Assembly (NCBI RefSeq): GCF_000614975.1
Contig: NZ_BALM01000013.1
Location: 62,001 to 126,000, forward strand
Direction of reading: 5' to 3'
Source: Shewanella marina JCM 15074
GTDB taxonomy: Bacteria; Pseudomonadota; Gammaproteobacteria; Enterobacterales; Shewanellaceae
Length of the DNA: 64,000 bases
Every line of letters starts with the position of its first letter. Positions within the stretch are counted from its first letter, which is position 1. Below, one piece after another: positions 26,666 through 37,298 of this stretch. The notes below the pieces were generated by a model that saw only the letters and a list, made by a program, of their open reading frames with translations, made no database searches and had not been told where the DNA came from. A program made the position numbers and the translations under genes.

Positions 26666-29600
26666 ATGACTATTGCCGAGGTTCGTTTGTCGCAACTATC
26701 AGTTAAAATATACTGCTGTTTGGCATTGTTAACTATGTCATTCTTCGCCCGTGCAGTTCCCCAATGTACTGATATCTTTCAGCAACCACCGCAATCTAGT
26801 TATGCATTTCCTACGTCCGATCCTATTCCTACTCGTTCACCATCAATTAGTTGTTTTTTACAAGGCTGGAATTCGGTCTGTGTCAATAAAGGCCAAGTGG
26901 TTAGCGATGTGTATAGTCCGGGGGATTATTACTATGAAACAGGTAAATTTAGAGGTGGGGATTTTATTCGCACGTCTGGTAAAACCACACGACTACACTT
27001 TAATTCACTGACGTTAACTGACGCTAATATTAACCAAGATGGTAATCCTGAAGATCTGATTATTTTTGTTAAAGGCAGCTTATTGATCCATGGTGCAAGC
27101 CATATTAATGCCATTATTTATACGGAAAGAAGTGCAGTTCAAATTGCTGCAAGCTGGTGGGATTACCCCTCTTTAACTGGTGGGATTGGTTCGCAATTAC
27201 CAGTTAATTATGATGATTTGGTTCATGTCTATGATCAAAGTGCGATTGAGCAAGCTGATTTTAATGGTTTTTGTAGTAACGATAATACGCCTAAGCCTGA
27301 GCCTACTGGTACATTGCAGATGCAAGTGGGACAGACTAATGTGACTCAAGTGGGACGAACTATGTCAGTAAAGTTCGATAAACCATTTAGTGTTGGCACC
27401 ACGCCAGTTGTGTTTTTAATGCCAACGATTGATCAGCAATATCCTAATGATGATGGACCTGCGAGTCTCTTTTTAACCCATGTTGATCGTACAGGTTTTA
27501 GTTTTGTACAGCGGCAACCGCCAGTAAAAAGTAGTCGACGAGTGTTGCCATCAGAGCCGATGGTTAATGTTAGTTGGTTAGCGGCAAACCAAGGAGAGCA
27601 TCAGTTACCTAATGGCGGTTTGATGGTTGTTGGAGCGGATTACTGGAATAAAGCCGCTCAAGATAAAAATTATAATGGCTATAAAAAGGTAGATATTGAT
27701 CAGATACTCGATCAAGTAGAAGATCAAACTGATCAAGATTATGAATTTAGCGCGCCAGTTATATTGCACCAGCTGCAAACCGATAACAAATACAATACCG
27801 ATCATCGCTGTTGGTTTACTTCTATCGTGAAAGAGATTAATCATCACGGTGAGTTAGATGAATTAGCGATTTCGCTTGATCCATCCGAAGTGAAAACATC
27901 AACGCAAAAGTATTGTAAGTTAAATAATAATGCTAATCAGGGCGAACAAATTGGTTATTTAATTGTAAGCTCTGGTCATGGCCAAATGGATCTTAACGGT
28001 GACAGTTATCGCTATGATTTTAATGCTGACGGCGCAACACCTACGCCCGTCAATGGGTTGTTGGCTAATTTTGCCAAGCAATGTAATGCGATCACGAGTT
28101 TTAGACAGCAGGATTTTACACAAGCTCCTTTTTTAGTGGCAAAGAAAACCACCCGTAATGGTCCGCAAGGGGGCTGGTTACGTCGCTGTAAATTATCTGA
28201 CCGTTCAGTTAGTGTCGTGATAGATGAAGATCTCTATGGCGGCGATCGAACTCATAAAAATGAAACTTATAGCTATATGGCCATTGAGAAAATTGATCAG
28301 GTACTCGATCCGATTGATCATTTTGAATTGGCTTATAATGATTCGCCTCTGACCTGTGGGCCGTTAACAGTTACCGTAAAGGCTTGTACTAATACGACGT
28401 GTAGTGAGCAATATAGTGGTACCACGATGGTGTCTCTAAAACCTTATCCGATTGCTAATGGTCAATGGCAACAACATAGTGATGATGACCTGCTAAATGG
28501 TCATTTGCTAACAGTAACGGGCGGCAGTGCCAAGGTTGATCTTTACCATTATCAAAGTTTGCCGATCCGTATTAATGCTGCAACGAATAATCCAGACGTA
28601 TTACATCCAACCTTATGCCAACAAGGCGATGGTCCGATAAATCAGGCCAGCTGTAATATTGTGTTTGAAGATAGTGGGTTTATTTTTGATGTGCCAGATA
28701 AAATTGCGGGACAGCCTGCCAAGAATATTCAAGTGCGAGCAGTAAAACCTAGTGGCGAGAATTCTTGTATGCCGCTATTTACCAATCGTAATCAATCTAT
28801 TAATTTTTCGACAGAGTATTTAAATCCAACTCGTAAAATTGAAAATGTTAGTGTGAATGGTATAGCGATAAAAGCTAATCCCACTCCGGTAGACTTATAT
28901 TTTAATGCTGACGGTGTGGCACAAATGACCGTTAATTACGCCGATGCTGGTAAGGTGAATTTGACGGCTCAGTATAGTGAACGCGGCAGTTATTATCAGC
29001 CTGGATTTGAGATTGTGGGCTCTGATTCTTTTGTAAGCCGTCCACTTGGATTCTGTGTTAAAGCCAGTAATAGTCAAGGTTTAGCCAAAGCTTGCCATAG
29101 CCCATACCACACTTGTTCGGTATTTGCTAAAGCGGGCCAATCTTTCAATTTGGCCATTACACCTGTGGCATGGAACGAGTCTCATGATACGAATTTATGC
29201 GATAACCCGGTAACCACTAACTTTGAACTAGATGAGATGCCATTATCACATCAATTAGTCGCACCTAGTACTGCAGATGGTGGCACTAATGGTCGTTTAA
29301 GTACGGCAAATTACCAGCATCGATTAGGCAATGGTCACAGTGCTACCGTTGTGGTTAAACAGGCTGTCGATGAAGTGGGGGTATTTCAATTTGGTGTCAT
29401 CCCTCAAGCTAAAGCCTATATGGGAATGACAATTCCTGCATCATATAGTAGTGCGGTGGGGCGGTTTACGCCAAATAGCTTACAAATTGTGGGTAATCAG
29501 CCGCAGGTTCAAAATAGCTGTGGCAGTTTCAGTTATTTAGGGCAACCACTACATTTTACCAATGTGGCTAAACCCAATATCGAAGTGCGAGGTTTAGCTG

Positions 29601-30370
29601 TTGATGGCAATGAAACATTAAATTATCTGTTACCGGACTGGTGGCGTTATCAAGCTCGTTGGTTGGGACGTACATATATTGATCGTTCTGGACGTCAATT
29701 ACCGCTAAACATTGCTTTAGAAGGGCACTTAAGTCTTAATGCTCCAGATGCGACGTTACTGGATGAAACGATAAAGTATATTCGTACACCTAAGTTAGAA
29801 ACCCCTTTTAAATCTAATTTTGAGCTGCATCTTTCTGCTACCGATGTTACCGACGCAGATAATATTTGTTATCAAGATAAAAATGGACGTTGTAGTGGTT
29901 ATAGTTTTACGGATATCAGTGGTAGTGATTTACGTTATGGACGGATGCAACTGCAAAACGTTTATGGCCCGAAGAATGAAGTATTGCGAATGCCTGCAGA
30001 TACTCAGTTTGTAAATAGTAAAGGCCAGTGGCAATTAAATACGGCCGATAATTGCTCCAGTTATAACACCTCATCACATGCTGCGGGTGCAACAACGGGG
30101 TTATATATGCAAGTTCCGATTCATTTTCCACCATTAAAAGCTTATGCTGATGCCAATTTAAGTAGTACCACGGGTCACATTCATTCTGGGATTGGGCATA
30201 TTTATTACACTCCTCCATTAGCGAATGGCAATGTTGCAGTGGAACTTAATGTGGTGCCTTGGCTCAAATGGTTTTGGCTAGGTAATTCACTGTCAAATCC
30301 AAAAGCAGATGCGCATTTTGGTGCTTATCGTGGTGATGATCATATTATCTATTGGAAAGAGCAATTTTAA
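26666..30370 (+). CDS. mshQ: MshQ-like protein, copy 3
   Basis: 1234 aa with N-terminal signal sequence (cut near ARA-VP). One CTDIFQQPP-type module (about 35-205), an H-type-lectin-like module (about 216-330: VVFLMPTID, DGPASLFLTHVDRTGFSF, SWLAANQGEHQLPNGG), a second module shared with copy 1 (about 365-450), then the MshQ/DUF6701-type region (about 550-1234) ending in the canonical AHFGAYRGDDHIIYWKEQF. The ATG has no strong ribosome site; MSFFARA is an internal alternative but would cut the signal peptide. The domain layout is a mosaic of copies 1 and 2. Confidence 0.82.
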   Translation: MTIAEVRLSQLSVKIYCCLALLTMSFFARAVPQCTDIFQQPPQSSYAFPTSDPIPTRSPSISCFLQGWNSVCVNKGQVVSDVYSPGDYYYETGKFRGGDFIRTSGKTTRLHFNSLTLTDANINQDGNPEDLIIFVKGSLLIHGASHINAIIYTERSAVQIAASWWDYPSLTGGIGSQLPVNYDDLVHVYDQSAIEQADFNGFCSNDNTPKPEPTGTLQMQVGQTNVTQVGRTMSVKFDKPFSVGTTPVVFLMPTIDQQYPNDDGPASLFLTHVDRTGFSFVQRQPPVKSSRRVLPSEPMVNVSWLAANQGEHQLPNGGLMVVGADYWNKAAQDKNYNGYKKVDIDQILDQVEDQTDQDYEFSAPVILHQLQTDNKYNTDHRCWFTSIVKEINHHGELDELAISLDPSEVKTSTQKYCKLNNNANQGEQIGYLIVSSGHGQMDLNGDSYRYDFNADGATPTPVNGLLANFAKQCNAITSFRQQDFTQAPFLVAKKTTRNGPQGGWLRRCKLSDRSVSVVIDEDLYGGDRTHKNETYSYMAIEKIDQVLDPIDHFELAYNDSPLTCGPLTVTVKACTNTTCSEQYSGTTMVSLKPYPIANGQWQQHSDDDLLNGHLLTVTGGSAKVDLYHYQSLPIRINAATNNPDVLHPTLCQQGDGPINQASCNIVFEDSGFIFDVPDKIAGQPAKNIQVRAVKPSGENSCMPLFTNRNQSINFSTEYLNPTRKIENVSVNGIAIKANPTPVDLYFNADGVAQMTVNYADAGKVNLTAQYSERGSYYQPGFEIVGSDSFVSRPLGFCVKASNSQGLAKACHSPYHTCSVFAKAGQSFNLAITPVAWNESHDTNLCDNPVTTNFELDEMPLSHQLVAPSTADGGTNGRLSTANYQHRLGNGHSATVVVKQAVDEVGVFQFGVIPQAKAYMGMTIPASYSSAVGRFTPNSLQIVGNQPQVQNSCGSFSYLGQPLHFTNVAKPNIEVRGLAVDGNETLNYLLPDWWRYQARWLGRTYIDRSGRQLPLNIALEGHLSLNAPDATLLDETIKYIRTPKLETPFKSNFELHLSATDVTDADNICYQDKNGRCSGYSFTDISGSDLRYGRMQLQNVYGPKNEVLRMPADTQFVNSKGQWQLNTADNCSSYNTSSHAAGATTGLYMQVPIHFPPLKAYADANLSSTTGHIHSGIGHIYYTPPLANGNVAVELNVVPWLKWFWLGNSLSNPKADAHFGAYRGDDHIIYWKEQF

Positions 30371-30530
30371 TCGGGTTAATGTGAAAGTATAAATGCAGTG
30401 TTTTTTCACTAAGCAGTTTATTTTTAACTACTCTTGCTGTTATTTTAAGCAGAGATAGAAAAATTACCCACTAATGTACGTTGTTAACCTTATCAGTCTT
30501 GTGGAAAACAAGCTTGATTGTTAAAGTTAG

Positions 30531-31622
<1,092 letters not shown>

Positions 31623-31631
31623 TTTTGCGAT

Positions 31632-31656
31632 AGGCGGTGAATAGCCGCCTTTTTTT
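31632..31656 (+). terminator. Terminator/attenuator between mreB and mreC
   Basis: Stem AGGCGG/CCGCCT with a 7-base loop followed directly by six or seven T residues. The last T is next to the mreC ATG (31657). It probably gives more mreB than mreCD transcript by partial termination, and its stem occupies the place where the mreC ribosome site would be. Confidence 0.8.
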
Positions 31657-32532
31657 ATGAAGCCTATTTTTGTCCGCGGTATCTCAAATCAATTTCGATT
31701 AACACTGGCGATTTTTTTGTCGGTGGTGTTGTTATTTGCTAATGATAGATTAACGCCTGTTCGTCAATCTATTGCCTCTTTTTTAAGTCCATTACAGTAT
31801 TTGGCTAATGTGCCAGGGATGCTGCTTGATTACAGTGCAGAGAATCTTGCGACTCGCAGTATGCTTGAAAAGCAAAATGCAGAGCTGTTACGACAACAAT
31901 TATTAATGAGTGAACGCTTACAGCGTTTTGACCATATTCGTCAAGAAAACGAACGTCTCCGTAGCTTACTTGGCTCGCCAGTCCATATGGACAATAAAAA
32001 AATGGTCGCTGAAGTGATGGAAGTGGCGAGCGATCCTTATCATCAATATGTGGTGCTTAATCACGGTAGTGATAGCGGCGTCTATGTAGGCCAGCCCGTG
32101 GTTGATGCTAAAGGGGTTGTTGGTCAAGTTGTTGAAGTTAATAAGTTAACTTCTCGAGTGCTACTGCTATCGGATAGTACCCATGCTATTCCCGTGCGAA
32201 TTAGCCGTAACGATGTGCGCTTTATTGCGAGCGGTACAGGCATGATTGATGAGCTAGAACTTAAGCATGTCGCTAAAAGTACTGATGTTCGAGTTGGTGA
32301 TTTATTAGTGACATCAGGTTTAGGTCATCGTTTTCCTGAAGGTTATCCGGTTGCTCGGGTGATGCAAGTCCAAAAAGAAGATGGCCAGAATTATGCGCAA
32401 GTGATTGCAAGGCCATTAGCACAGCTAGATCGTATTCGTTATGTATTATTACTATGGCCTGAAACGGCAAAGCCTACGGTTCCTAATGTGTCCCCAGTGA
32501 CAGAAAAGACGAGTGCGGAGGTTAAATCGTGA
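31657..32532 (+). CDS. mreC: MreC, cell-shape protein
   Basis: 291 aa bitopic inner-membrane protein; periplasmic part organises the elongasome. N-terminus MKPIFVRGISNQFRLTLAIF, membrane helix (about 13-30), coiled coil (about 62-105), then the two beta-barrel MreC domain (about 115-270) with VLNHGSDSGVYVGQPVVDAKGVVGQV pattern elements. A variable Thr/Pro/Lys tail ends it. No ordinary ribosome site can be seen because the terminator hairpin abuts the ATG. It overlaps mreD by 4 bp (GTGA). Confidence 0.94.
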   Translation: MKPIFVRGISNQFRLTLAIFLSVVLLFANDRLTPVRQSIASFLSPLQYLANVPGMLLDYSAENLATRSMLEKQNAELLRQQLLMSERLQRFDHIRQENERLRSLLGSPVHMDNKKMVAEVMEVASDPYHQYVVLNHGSDSGVYVGQPVVDAKGVVGQVVEVNKLTSRVLLLSDSTHAIPVRISRNDVRFIASGTGMIDELELKHVAKSTDVRVGDLLVTSGLGHRFPEGYPVARVMQVQKEDGQNYAQVIARPLAQLDRIRYVLLLWPETAKPTVPNVSPVTEKTSAEVKS

Positions 32533-33017
32533 GTTTACAAGCTCCTCATGCGCGCTATATGGTATGGATAACACTCTTCTTTGCCACAGTATGTCAAATT
32601 ATGCCATTGCCTGCAGTAGTAGAGCAGTGGCGTCCTGATTGGCTATTACTGGTGATGATCTATTGGGCGATGGCTCTACCGTACCGTTATAACATTTTAA
32701 CAGCGTGGTTTATGGGCGTAATGCTCGATATTTTAATGGGCGCTCATTTAGGTATACGCGCATTAGCGATGTCATTAGTGGTTTATGTGGTGGTGTTACA
32801 TTGCCAAAAGTTACGTACTTTTCCTGTGTGGCAACAAAGCGTCATTATGGCTTGCTTAGTGTGTGTTTATCATTTAGCTATTTTCTGGTTACAGTTTATT
32901 GTGGGTGATGTTCACTTCAATATGGATCTGTTTTTACCCGCATTGTCTTGTCTTGTTATTTGGCCTTGGGTATTTTGGTTACTGCGTCGCATTCGACGTT
33001 CATATAAGGTGCGATAA
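32529..33017 (+). CDS. mreD: MreD, cell-shape membrane protein
   Basis: 162 aa polytopic protein with about five to six membrane helices, charged [16 protein letters not shown] start and the [20 protein letters not shown] segment typical of MreD. GTG start at 32529 overlaps the mreC stop. It shares one base with maf. Confidence 0.92.
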   Translation: MSLQAPHARYMVWITLFFATVCQIMPLPAVVEQWRPDWLLLVMIYWAMALPYRYNILTAWFMGVMLDILMGAHLGIRALAMSLVVYVVVLHCQKLRTFPVWQQSVIMACLVCVYHLAIFWLQFIVGDVHFNMDLFLPALSCLVIWPWVFWLLRRIRRSYKVR

Positions 33018-33610
33018 TGAAATCGTTAGTATTGGCTTCAACTTCTCCACGTCGACGTGAATTATTGGCGCAATTAGGATTATCTCGGACAGATTTTAGT
33101 TTTACATTAGTCAGTCCTGATATTGATGAAACGCCGTTTAATGATGAAGTTGCAGATCAATATGTATTACGATTAGCACAAGCTAAAGCTGAGGCTGGCT
33201 TGGCTTTATTAACTGAAACTGATACCAATAATTGCGTTGTACTTGGTTCTGATACCATAGTTGTACTGGATGGTCAGCTATTAGGTAAGCCTGCCGATAA
33301 CGCAGAGGCTCAGCAGATGTTGAGTCAATTGTCTGGTCGAGGCCATCAAGTGATGACAGCGGTTGCCGTGACCGATGGTAAAGTATGTTATACAGCGCTT
33401 AGCTGTGCTGATGTGACGTTTTGTGAATTATCTGATGCTGACATAGCTGCTTATATTGCAACAGGTGAACCGATGGATAAAGCCGGATCGTATGGCATTC
33501 AAGGGCTTGGTGGATCATTTGTAGAGCGCATAAATGGTAGTTATTCAGGTATTGTGGGTTTACCTCTCGTGGAAACTCGCAACTTGTTAGTGCAAATAGG
33601 GGTGTTATAA
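33017..33610 (+). CDS. maf: Maf-family nucleotide pyrophosphatase (YhdE type)
   Basis: 197 aa house-cleaning nucleotidase; the YhdE subfamily hydrolyses dTTP/UTP and related nucleotides. The family signatures are present: [12 protein letters not shown] at residues 5-16, [16 protein letters not shown] (about 77-92) and [23 protein letters not shown] near the C-terminus (two motifs). Gene order mreD-maf-rng is the usual gammaproteobacterial arrangement. The ATG overlaps the mreD stop (TAATG). Confidence 0.93.
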   Translation: MKSLVLASTSPRRRELLAQLGLSRTDFSFTLVSPDIDETPFNDEVADQYVLRLAQAKAEAGLALLTETDTNNCVVLGSDTIVVLDGQLLGKPADNAEAQQMLSQLSGRGHQVMTAVAVTDGKVCYTALSCADVTFCELSDADIAAYIATGEPMDKAGSYGIQGLGGSFVERINGSYSGIVGLPLVETRNLLVQIGVL

Positions 33611-33708
33611 CTTAGCCGCTTTGTTACGACTAACGTTTATGCAAATTTCGATCGTAATTTCGATCATCTTTTATCTCCTCATATTGGAGATACAGTGAGT
33701 ACCAATCC

Positions 33709-35202
33709 ATGGGCAAACATAAAGTAAAAACTAAAATAGGCTCTGATCTTCTTATCAACGTCAGTTCTACTGAGGCCCGAGTTGCACTGGTTGAACACGG
33801 TGTACTGCAAGAAGTCCATATCGAGCGACGGATGAAGCTTGGCTTAGTCGGTAATATCTATAAAGGTAAAGTGAGTCGTGTTTTACCGGGTATGCAGGCA
33901 GCGTTTGTTGATATTGGTTTAGAAAAAGCCGCTTTTTTACATGCTTCGGATATTGTGCCACACACTGAATGTGTTGCTGACACGGAAAAGGGACACTTTG
34001 TTGTACGTGATATTGCGGAGTTGGTTCGCCAAGGCCAAGATATTATGGTGCAAGTGGTTAAAGATCCTATTGGTACTAAAGGTGCGCGTTTAACGACAGA
34101 TATTACACTGCCATCACGTTATTTAGTGTTTATGCCTGGCTCAAGTCATATTGGCGTATCACAGCGAATTGAATCAGAAGAAGAGCGCGCTCGTTTAAAA
34201 GGCGTGACCATGCCATTTGTTGATGACGATGGCGGTTTTATTATTCGTACCGCGGCGGAAGGTGTTGGCAGTGATGAATTAGCTCAGGATGCGGCATTTT
34301 TACGCCGAGTTTGGGCGAAGGTGATGGAACGTCGTAAGCGTAAATCACCACAGTTGCTTTACCAAGATTTACCGTTGCCAGTGCGTATTGTGCGCGATTT
34401 TGTTGGCACTCAATTAGAACGTATTCAAGTCGATTCTTGTGAAACTCATCGTGAATTAACCCAATTCGCCGCGGAGTTTATGCCTGAAATTGCAGACAAA
34501 ATTGTATTTTATAACGCATCAGTCCCTATTCTTGACCAATATGATGTTGAGAAAGAGATCCAAAAAGCGCTGCAACGCAAAGTTGAGCTCAAGTCAGGCG
34601 GCTATTTGATTATTGATCAAACAGAAGCGATGACTACTATTGATATTAATACTGGTGCTTTTGTTGGTCATCGCCATTTAGATGACACGATTTTTAATAC
34701 CAATTTAGAAGCGACTCAAGCCATTGCAAGACAGTTAAGATTACGCAATCTTGGCGGTATTATCATTATCGACTTTATTGATATGCAGCATGAAGATCAT
34801 AAAAATCGAGTTCTAGCGGGATTAAGCGCGGCATTGTCACATGATCGAGTTAAAACCAATATCAGTGGTTTCTCTGGCTTAGGCTTAGTTGAAATGACAC
34901 GTAAACGTACCCGTGAAAGTTTGGGGAATGTGTTATGTGCTGAGTGTCCAAGCTGTCATGGTACTGGCTTTATGCGTACTGTTGAAACCATCTGTTATGA
35001 TGTTTTCAGAGAAATTGGTCGTCTTAACCGTGCTTATGATGCGGATGCATTCTTACTTTATTGCTCTCCTGCGGTACATCATGCATTGTCTGGTGATGAG
35101 AGTCATTTACTCGCTGAAATGGAAGTTGCAGTGGGTAAACGAATTCGCCTGCAAAGTGAGCCTATGTATGCCCAAGACAAATATGATGTGGTAATGGCAT
35201 AG
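33709..35202 (+). CDS. rng: RNase G
   Basis: 497 aa endoribonuclease that matures the 16S rRNA 5' end. S1 domain (about 45-135, GNIYKGKVSRVLPGMQAAF), catalytic region with TTIDINTGAFVG and IIIIDFIDM acidic residues, and the zinc-link CAECPSCHGTG (about 410-420). The N-terminus MGKHKVKTKIGSDLLINV is about ten residues longer than E. coli RNase G. The nearest ribosome site (GGAGATACA) sits before an out-of-frame GTG at 33695 that opens a 10-codon frame ending at 33727, so the true start or a short upstream frame is unsettled. Confidence 0.94.
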   Translation: MGKHKVKTKIGSDLLINVSSTEARVALVEHGVLQEVHIERRMKLGLVGNIYKGKVSRVLPGMQAAFVDIGLEKAAFLHASDIVPHTECVADTEKGHFVVRDIAELVRQGQDIMVQVVKDPIGTKGARLTTDITLPSRYLVFMPGSSHIGVSQRIESEEERARLKGVTMPFVDDDGGFIIRTAAEGVGSDELAQDAAFLRRVWAKVMERRKRKSPQLLYQDLPLPVRIVRDFVGTQLERIQVDSCETHRELTQFAAEFMPEIADKIVFYNASVPILDQYDVEKEIQKALQRKVELKSGGYLIIDQTEAMTTIDINTGAFVGHRHLDDTIFNTNLEATQAIARQLRLRNLGGIIIIDFIDMQHEDHKNRVLAGLSAALSHDRVKTNISGFSGLGLVEMTRKRTRESLGNVLCAECPSCHGTGFMRTVETICYDVFREIGRLNRAYDADAFLLYCSPAVHHALSGDESHLLAEMEVAVGKRIRLQSEPMYAQDKYDVVMA

Positions 35203-37298
35203 TGCAACAAGGATCGTGGTTTCAAAGATTACAACGAGTTACGCTGACAATCTGTGCCGTAATCTTAGTATTATTCGCATTAACCGTTAGCTTAGTTCGT
35301 GGTCTGTTACCACAACTTGATGAAGTAAGGGAACAAGTTGCTCAATACTTATTGACTGAATATCAGTTAAAAGTCGATATTGGGCAACTGCAAGCACAAT
35401 GGCAGGCTTATGGGCCTGCTTTAACTGTTACCGATCTAAGTTTACCGCAACAGGCGCATCTGCCGTTTGAACTGAAGATCAAGCAAGCATCGATTAAACT
35501 GGATTTTTGGGAGTCTCTGTTTTCAGGCTCTGCAGTGGTTGAAAATGTCAGTTTCTCTGGTGTTGACCTCACTCTAAATTTAGATCAATTCAAATCTAAT
35601 TCACAAGCTAATAGTAACTTTGATTGGCTCTACGCATTGCTATTAGAGCAGTTACAGCGTTTTTCAATTAATGATGCTGTTGTTCGATTACATAGTCGTC
35701 ATAGTGAATTACCACCTATTCATATTCGCGATCTTTTTTGGCGTAATCTTGATTTACGACATCAAGCACAGGGTGTGATTTATCTTGCGCAAGATGAATC
35801 TGCCGAGCAAAAAGTAAGCTTAAGTGTTGATTTACATGGTGATGGTTATCATCCCGATAGCATTAAAGGTCAGTTTTATGTAGATGCCAACTCATTAGAT
35901 TTAGGTAAATGGGCATCACATCGAGCTGTAATAGACGATACCCCAAAAGCATTAGCGTTAGAGGGAATTATCAATTTAAATGCATGGGTCAGTGTTAACG
36001 AGCGCCATATTGAGTCAGGATTACTGTTATTTGAACCAAGCTGGTTAAGTTGGAAATTAGCCAATAAAACCCAAAAGTTCTCGATTAATGGTGGCGCTGT
36101 TGAGTGGTTACCTAAAAGCGATGGTTGGCAAGTCATGAGTCACCAGCTTGATTTCAGCAGTAATGGTAAGGCTTGGCCAGAACTTAATTTAGCTTTAAAA
36201 AATCGACATCAAGATTACTTTGGCTATATCAATCAAATCGATATCCAGCAGTTAGCACCATTGATCCCGTTAATTCCAGGGGAAGACTTAGCCTCTATTA
36301 AATGGTGGCAGCAACTCGCGCCTAAAGGTATTGTTGGCCCAATTCATTTTTATGATCCGGCTAAGGGAAGCCTTGCTATAAGTAGCCAACTTGAGCAGTT
36401 AGATTGGCATCCAACTCAAGCGATTCCGGGAATCTCAGGCTTAGCGGCTAAGATTATTTATAGTGATAATCATTTATGGTTAACCAGCCCTAAACAGGCA
36501 CTTAAATTGTCGATGCCAAGCGAGTTCCGCCAGCCATTAAACTTTACTGCAGAGCCAATTAAGCTCAGCATGGATTTTGAGCGTAACCAGCTTGAGATTG
36601 GGCAACTAGAATTAAATAATAAAGATTTAGCGATTAATGCTCAGGCAAAAATTGGGTTTGCCGAGCAAGCCAGTTTAGCCTTGTTAGCGAATGTGAAGGT
36701 ACATAATGTCGCGCATGTTGGGCGTTACCTGCCGCATCAAGCGATGGGAACCGATTTAGCCGATTATCTGGCTGATGCACTACGTCAAGGCCATACCAAT
36801 ACTGCTACCGTGTTATGGCATGGCAATTTAACGGATTATCCTTATCAAGATCACAGTGGTATTTTCCAAGCGGATTTTGATTTACAGAAAGCCCAATTTT
36901 CGTTTCAACCTGATTGGCCGATTATTACCGATATCAACCTACATGCTTTGTTTGAAAATACGCGCATGGATTTAAAGGTTAAGCAAGGTAAGTTAATGCA
37001 AGTGCCAATTAATGGTGCTCATATCTACATTCCAGATATGGGGGAAAAGACCTTACTTAAAGTGCAAGCCGATCTTAACACTCGTGGACAAGATGCCACC
37101 GCAGTATTACAGGCATCACCACTTAGAGATAGTGTCGGTGAAACACTGGCAATTTTACAAGTCAAAGGCGCGGTGCAAGGTAGCCTTGATATTGGCATTC
37201 CATTTTATGATGGCGCCAGTGAAGATATTCGCGGTCAGGTTAAATTTAACAATAACCCGATTTATGTCAGTCAGCGGGATTACAGTTACAGCAAGTGA
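35202..37298 (+). CDS. yhdP: YhdP, N-terminal part (gene interrupted by a frameshift)
   Basis: First 698 aa of the AsmA-like protein YhdP, which in E. coli bridges inner and outer membrane and moves phospholipids, with TamB and YdbH. One N-terminal membrane helix (about 15-37), then the long beta-groove repeat region. The frame should go on: it ends NNPIYVSQRDYSYSK at a TGA (37296), while the next frame continues with QLQQVTGQIRF from the same bases. One extra base near 37270-37280 (for instance in the GGG at 37276-37278) rejoins the halves into a protein of about 1360 aa, normal for the family. Starts at GTG overlapping the rng stop by one base. Confidence 0.88.
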   Translation: MQQGSWFQRLQRVTLTICAVILVLFALTVSLVRGLLPQLDEVREQVAQYLLTEYQLKVDIGQLQAQWQAYGPALTVTDLSLPQQAHLPFELKIKQASIKLDFWESLFSGSAVVENVSFSGVDLTLNLDQFKSNSQANSNFDWLYALLLEQLQRFSINDAVVRLHSRHSELPPIHIRDLFWRNLDLRHQAQGVIYLAQDESAEQKVSLSVDLHGDGYHPDSIKGQFYVDANSLDLGKWASHRAVIDDTPKALALEGIINLNAWVSVNERHIESGLLLFEPSWLSWKLANKTQKFSINGGAVEWLPKSDGWQVMSHQLDFSSNGKAWPELNLALKNRHQDYFGYINQIDIQQLAPLIPLIPGEDLASIKWWQQLAPKGIVGPIHFYDPAKGSLAISSQLEQLDWHPTQAIPGISGLAAKIIYSDNHLWLTSPKQALKLSMPSEFRQPLNFTAEPIKLSMDFERNQLEIGQLELNNKDLAINAQAKIGFAEQASLALLANVKVHNVAHVGRYLPHQAMGTDLADYLADALRQGHTNTATVLWHGNLTDYPYQDHSGIFQADFDLQKAQFSFQPDWPIITDINLHALFENTRMDLKVKQGKLMQVPINGAHIYIPDMGEKTLLKVQADLNTRGQDATAVLQASPLRDSVGETLAILQVKGAVQGSLDIGIPFYDGASEDIRGQVKFNNNPIYVSQRDYSYSK

